Shown here: positions 6,420 to 10,200 of the stretch, piece after piece
Layout: every line of letters begins with the position of its first letter
Numbering within the stretch: the first letter of the stretch is position 1
NCBI GenBank assembly: GCA_902489215.1
Contig: CABTZE010000071.1
Location: 1 to 10,200, forward strand
Source: an uncultured Brevibacterium sp.
GTDB taxonomy: Bacteria; Actinomycetota; Actinomycetes; Actinomycetales; Brevibacteriaceae
DNA length: 10,200 bases
Direction of reading: 5' to 3'
The notes under the pieces: generated by a model
What the model was told of the DNA's origin: nothing
Databases searched by the model: none
What the model saw: the letters and a program-made list of their open reading frames with translations, nothing else
Program-made: the position numbers and the translations under genes

Positions 6420-7795
6420 TGAGCATCCTTTCGGCCCAGCAGGGTGCGGGCCTCGGCAACGGTTGACAGCGAACCGGTCACAACGATTCCCGTTCTGCGC
6501 TCGGAATCTTCAAGCGCAAGGTCGACAGCGCGCATGAGCGCGTCGTTGAGGTTATCGGTTCGGATGACGTCGTCCGAGTCCCACCACTCTTCGGCTGCGT
6601 CGGCGAGTTTCTGCGAGCTCAGCGCGCGCGGGCTCTGCGCCTGCGACACGACAACCCGGCCGGCAGTTTGGTACAGGTGTTCCAAAAGCCCGTGCACGTC
6701 TTTGTCTTCGTACACCGCGACAACCGCGACGACGTCCGAGAAGTCAAAGGAGTCCGCAAGCGCTTCCCGCAGCGCGATTGCCGCGTCCGGGTTGTGAGCG
6801 CCGTCGACGACGATCGTCGGGTCGGATCTCATCACTTCCATGCGGCCCGGCGATGTGACAGCGCTCAGCCCGGTTCCGACCGTTTCGGTATCGAGCGGCT
6901 TGTCCTCCGTGCCGAGGAACTGTTCAACGATGGCGACGGCCAAAGCTGCGTTGTCAATCTGGTGGCGGCCCAGAAGCGGCAGGAAAAGATCGCTGTAGAC
7001 GTCGTAGGCCCCCCGCATGGAGAACAGCTGCCCGTCAACGGCCTGTTTGGCTTCGAGCACCTTGAACTCACGCCCGAACCATTGCCCGGTGAGGCCCCGG
7101 CGTTCCAGCTGGCGTTCGAGTTCTTCTGCCGCCTCGTCGTCTTGGTGGCCGATGACCGCCAACGGCGTCGGCGCGGGAGTGTCGTCCTGTGTCCTATCGA
7201 GGATCCCGGCCTTTGTGGCGGCGATGTCGGTCAGGGTGTCTCCGAGGAACGCCTGGTGGTCCAGACTGATGTGGGTGAAGCCGCACACTTCAGCGTCAGC
7301 CACATTGGTTGAGTCCCACTGACCGCCCATCCCGACTTCGAGCACGTAGACGTCGACGGGGGCGTCGGCGAATACGGCGAATGCGAGCACGGTCAGCGCT
7401 TCAAAATATGTCAGCGGCGGTCGCCCGTCTCCTGCGAGTTCGGCGTCGACGATGTCGAGGAACGGGCGGATTTCTGCGAATACCCGCACGAAATCGTCGT
7501 CTGCCACTGGAGCGCCGTCGACGGAGATGCGTTCGGTGACGGAGTGCAGGTGGGGGCTGGAGAACCGGCCTACCCGCAGATCGTGTGCGCTGAGCAGAGC
7601 ATCGATCATGCGGGCGGTGGAGGTCTTGCCGTTGGTGCCTGCGATCATGATGACCGGCGCGGCTCGGTGGATGTCGCCAAGCAGTTCGCAGGCGCGCAGC
7701 GTGGCATCCAGGCGCAGTTCGATTTCGGTTTCGCCCGCGCGGGCCTGCAGCGCGGCCTCAGCCAGCTGCAGGCCCGTCGGTTCGGTGTTCGTCAT
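6416..7795 (-). CDS. folC: Bifunctional folylpolyglutamate synthase / dihydrofolate synthase
   Basis: The 459-residue protein is a Mur-ligase-type enzyme. It adds glutamate to dihydropteroate (making dihydrofolate) and extends the glutamate tail of folates, using ATP, in the cytoplasm. Visible motifs are the P-loop GTNGKTS (53-59), SSPHLHSVTERI (79-90) for folate contacts, VGMGGQWDSTNV (154-165), SLDHQAFLGDTL (177-188), and ATKAGI (193-198) whose K195 aligns with the carbamylated lysine of the family. In the C-terminal domain are GRHQIDNAALA (277-287), SPGRME (315-320) and VDGAHNPDAA (330-339). The length is normal and no catalytic motif is missing. ATG 7795 overlaps the ileS stop by ATGA, with GGAG 8 bases upstream of the ATG. 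The GGQWDSTN form instead of GGRLDATN is usual for actinobacteria. Whether both activities are present cannot be decided from the sequence. Confidence 0.95.
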   Translation of the reverse strand: MTNTEPTGLQLAEAALQARAGETEIELRLDATLRACELLGDIHRAAPVIMIAGTNGKTSTARMIDALLSAHDLRVGRFSSPHLHSVTERISVDGAPVADDDFVRVFAEIRPFLDIVDAELAGDGRPPLTYFEALTVLAFAVFADAPVDVYVLEVGMGGQWDSTNVADAEVCGFTHISLDHQAFLGDTLTDIAATKAGILDRTQDDTPAPTPLAVIGHQDDEAAEELERQLERRGLTGQWFGREFKVLEAKQAVDGQLFSMRGAYDVYSDLFLPLLGRHQIDNAALAVAIVEQFLGTEDKPLDTETVGTGLSAVTSPGRMEVMRSDPTIVVDGAHNPDAAIALREALADSFDFSDVVAVVAVYEDKDVHGLLEHLYQTAGRVVVSQAQSPRALSSQKLADAAEEWWDSDDVIRTDNLNDALMRAVDLALEDSERRTGIVVTGSLSTVAEARTLLGRKDAQ

Positions 7796-10200
7796 GCGTG
7801 CTTCTCCACGCGCACGGCGGCACCTTCGGCGAGTTCGGCGGCTTCGAAGACCTGCCCTTCGCCGATGGGCTCCTGCGTGATCCGCAGGGTTTCGGCCAGG
7901 GTTTCCTTGGCGATGAGGTCGCTGTAGCCGCTGAGCGCTTCGGCGCTCTCTGCCGGGACGCTCACGGTCACGTCAATGCGGTCCGACACGTGCAGGTCGA
8001 GTTCCTTGCGGGCGCTCTGGATGGCGCGGATGGTGTCGCGCGCCAGGCCTTCAGCCCGCAGTTCGTCGGTCACAACCGTGTCGAGGGCGACGAAGCCTGA
8101 TTCCGTGGGAGCAAGCACGATTCCGTCCTGACCGGATTCCGCGACGTCCTCGAGGATGTATTCGCCTTCCTGCAGTTCGATGCCGCCGGCGGTGACAACA
8201 CCGTCTGTGACAGACCAGTCTCCGGACTTGGATCCCTTGATGGCTGCCTGGACGTTCTTGCCCAGGCGCGGGCCTGCGGCACGTGCGTTGACGGTGAGCT
8301 TCTGTTCGAGCTTGAAGCCGGCCTCTTCGGCCTTGTCAACCGGCATGACGACGACTTCGCGAACGTTGAGTTCGTCGGCGATGATCGAGGTGAACTCTTC
8401 GCCCAGTTCGACGTCCGTGGCGACGGTCAGTCGCGCCAGCGGCAGGCGCACGCGCAGCTTTTCAGCCTTGCGCAGGCTCGAGCCGACCGAGCAGATGGAC
8501 CGGGTGAGGTCCATTGCCTCGACGAGTTCCGGGTTGGCTTCGAACAGCGAGCTGTCCGGGTAGTCAGCCAGGTGGACGGAGCGCTCCCCCGTCAGGCCGC
8601 GGTAGATCTCTTCGATCGTGAACGGCAGCAGCGGTGCAGCCACCTTGAGGAACGCTTCGAAGCACGTGTAGAAGACGTCGAAGGTTTCGTGGGTCGCTTC
8701 CGAGCCTTCCCAGAAGCGGCGGCGCGAACGGCGGACGTACCAGTTGGTGAGCATGTCCAGGTGTTCACGGAACAGCCCGCACGCGCTCCACAGGTCGTAC
8801 TCGTCCATGTGCTCGGCGAAGCTATCGATGAAGTCGCGCGTCTTCGCCAGGAGGTAGCGGTCGAGCACCTGCGAGGACTCGTAGCGGTGACGAGCCTGGT
8901 AGCCCGAACCGGACTTGCCCTCTGCGGGAGTTTCGCCCGGAGCGTCTGCCGTGTTGGAGTACGTGGCGAAGAAGTGCCACGCGTTCCACGCCGGCAGGAT
9001 GATCTGGCGCACCGAATCGCGGATGCCCTGCTCAGTGACGATGAGGTTGCCGCCGCGCAGCACGGGGCTGGACATGAGGAACCAGCGCATGGCGTCGGAT
9101 CCGTCGCGGTCGAAGACCTCGTTGACGTCCGGGTAGTTGCGCAGCGACTTCGACATCTTGTTGCCGTCGGAGCCCAGCACGATGCCGTGGCAGATGACGT
9201 CGCGGAACGCCGGCTTGTCGAACAGTGCGGAAGCCAGGATGTGCAGCGTGTAGAACCAGCCGCGGGTCTGTCCGATGTACTCGACAATGAAGTCTGCCGG
9301 GTAGTGGTTGTCGAACCATTCCTTGTTGTCGAACGGGTAGTGCACCTGTCCGTACGGCATGGAACCGGAGTCGAACCACACATCCAGAATGTCCTCAACG
9401 CGGCGCATGGTCGACTTGCCGGTCGGGTCGTCCGGGTTGGGTCGGGTCAGCTCGTCAACAAACGGACGGTGCAGGTCCGGCTGGCCGTCGTGGTTAAGCG
9501 GCAGCCGGCCGAAGTCACGTTCGATCTCTTCGAAGCTGCCGTAGACGTCGATGCGGGGGTATTCGGGGTTGTCCGACTTCCACACCGGCACCGGGCTGCC
9601 CCAGAAGCGGTTGCGCGTGATCGACCAGTCGCGGGCGTTTTCCAACCACTTGCCGAACTGGCCGTGTTTGACGTTGTCAGGCACCCAGTTGATGAGCTCG
9701 TTGTTGGCAAGCATCCGGTCTTTGAACTCGGTGACGCTGACGAACCACGAGGACACGCCCTTGTAGATGAGCGGATTGCGGCAGCGCCAGCAGTGTGGGT
9801 ACGAGTGGTTGTAGGTCTCGTGGCGAACCAGAACAGTTCCGTCAGTGACGGAACCGGTTTCGCCTTCACCCGCCGTGGCGTTCTTGAGGTGGCGGATGAT
9901 CTTGGGGTTCGCGTCGAAGACGAGTTCGTCGACATAGTCGACTGCCGGAGCGGTGAAGCGGCCGTCGGGGCCAACCGGCATGACGGCTTCGATTCCCGCA
10001 GCCTGTGTGACAACGTAGTCGTCCTCACCGAAGGCGCCGGCGGTGTGCACGAGTCCCGTACCGTCGCTCGTGGTGACGAAGTCGCCTTCGAGGATGCGGA
10101 AGGCGTTTTCGTGGTCGGCGTAGTAGGCAAACGGCGGGGCGTAGGTGTGGCCCAGCAGGTCTGTCCCCTTGAGCTCGGCAACGACGGTCGGCTCTTCGCC
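7792..10200 (-). CDS. ileS: Isoleucyl-tRNA synthetase, type 2 (eukaryote-like), N-terminal part outside window
   Basis: The frame is open from the right edge to the stop at 7792, giving 802 residues. Full actinobacterial enzymes have just over 1,000, so roughly the first 250-300, with the HIGH motif, are missing. The enzyme charges tRNA-Ile and proofreads valine. The visible part begins in the CP1 editing domain, with SDGTGLVHTAGAFGEDDY near 10027-10060. It continues with a CWRC pair (9781-9792), the catalytic-domain motif WSITRNRFWGSPVPVW (9580-9627) and KMSKS (9145-9159). An anticodon-binding helical region follows (RDSVRQIILPAWNAWHFF), then SSLRKAEKLRVRLPLARLTV and a C-terminal domain. The SSLRKAEKLRVRLPL block and 'KMSKSLRNYPD' are typical of type 2 enzymes, not the E. 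coli type. It heads the folC-DUF4233-ndk operon through an ATGA overlap. A GTG at 10050 is internal, not a start. Confidence 0.96.
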   Translation of the reverse strand, partial: GEEPTVVAELKGTDLLGHTYAPPFAYYADHENAFRILEGDFVTTSDGTGLVHTAGAFGEDDYVVTQAAGIEAVMPVGPDGRFTAPAVDYVDELVFDANPKIIRHLKNATAGEGETGSVTDGTVLVRHETYNHSYPHCWRCRNPLIYKGVSSWFVSVTEFKDRMLANNELINWVPDNVKHGQFGKWLENARDWSITRNRFWGSPVPVWKSDNPEYPRIDVYGSFEEIERDFGRLPLNHDGQPDLHRPFVDELTRPNPDDPTGKSTMRRVEDILDVWFDSGSMPYGQVHYPFDNKEWFDNHYPADFIVEYIGQTRGWFYTLHILASALFDKPAFRDVICHGIVLGSDGNKMSKSLRNYPDVNEVFDRDGSDAMRWFLMSSPVLRGGNLIVTEQGIRDSVRQIILPAWNAWHFFATYSNTADAPGETPAEGKSGSGYQARHRYESSQVLDRYLLAKTRDFIDSFAEHMDEYDLWSACGLFREHLDMLTNWYVRRSRRRFWEGSEATHETFDVFYTCFEAFLKVAAPLLPFTIEEIYRGLTGERSVHLADYPDSSLFEANPELVEAMDLTRSICSVGSSLRKAEKLRVRLPLARLTVATDVELGEEFTSIIADELNVREVVVMPVDKAEEAGFKLEQKLTVNARAAGPRLGKNVQAAIKGSKSGDWSVTDGVVTAGGIELQEGEYILEDVAESGQDGIVLAPTESGFVALDTVVTDELRAEGLARDTIRAIQSARKELDLHVSDRIDVTVSVPAESAEALSGYSDLIAKETLAETLRITQEPIGEGQVFEAAELAEGAAVRVEKHA

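Noticed and set aside
6668..7312. Plus-strand open frame of 214 codons inside folC
   Set aside because: It lies wholly antisense to conserved folC motifs and shows no family resemblance.
10027..10060. HTAGAFGEDD instead of the commoner HxAPAFGxDD in the IleRS editing domain
   Set aside because: A single Pro-to-Gly change with the editing Asp and flanking residues kept is within normal family variation.

Overview
The window reads as chromosomal DNA from a GC-rich actinobacterium, most likely a member of the Micrococcales. The order ileS–folC–DUF4233–ndk–(VKOR)–rne is familiar from that group, the isoleucyl-tRNA synthetase has the eukaryote-like (type 2) features, and RNase E carries the long Asp/Ser/Arg-rich extensions usual in actinobacteria. 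I cannot name the genus with confidence; a Brevibacterium-like lineage is only a guess. No tRNA, rRNA, insertion sequence, integrase or CRISPR array is visible. This is mostly a housekeeping region with a few odd points.

Right half, minus strand (10200 to 5551): four genes, ileS (5' end outside the window), folC, a small DUF4233 membrane protein and ndk, are joined by three successive 4-base ATGA start/stop overlaps. They look like one translationally coupled operon: isoleucine charging, folate polyglutamylation, an uncharacterised membrane protein, and nucleoside triphosphate balancing. A strong hairpin pair at about 5448–5535 separates ndk from the convergent VKOR gene.

Middle: a plus-strand vitamin K epoxide reductase family gene (4786–5427) and a minus-strand rne gene (4479–1510) diverge from a roughly 300-base intergenic region. 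That region holds AT-rich candidate promoter elements and a near-palindrome. The RNase E has an intact catalytic core (both metal-binding Asp), long disordered arms on both sides, and no visible Cys pair at the usual zinc-link position.

Left end, minus strand (1506 to 1): an open frame of 502 codons starts 3 bases after the rne stop and runs off the window. Its N-terminal half is recognisably a 4-alpha-glucanotransferase (MalQ, GH77), but several catalytic signatures are replaced. The last ~120 bases are much richer in GC and contain a run of nine C (82–90), where a frameshift or sequence error may lie. This possible GH77 pseudoenzyme or decaying gene, fused transcriptionally to rne, is the most unusual item in the window.
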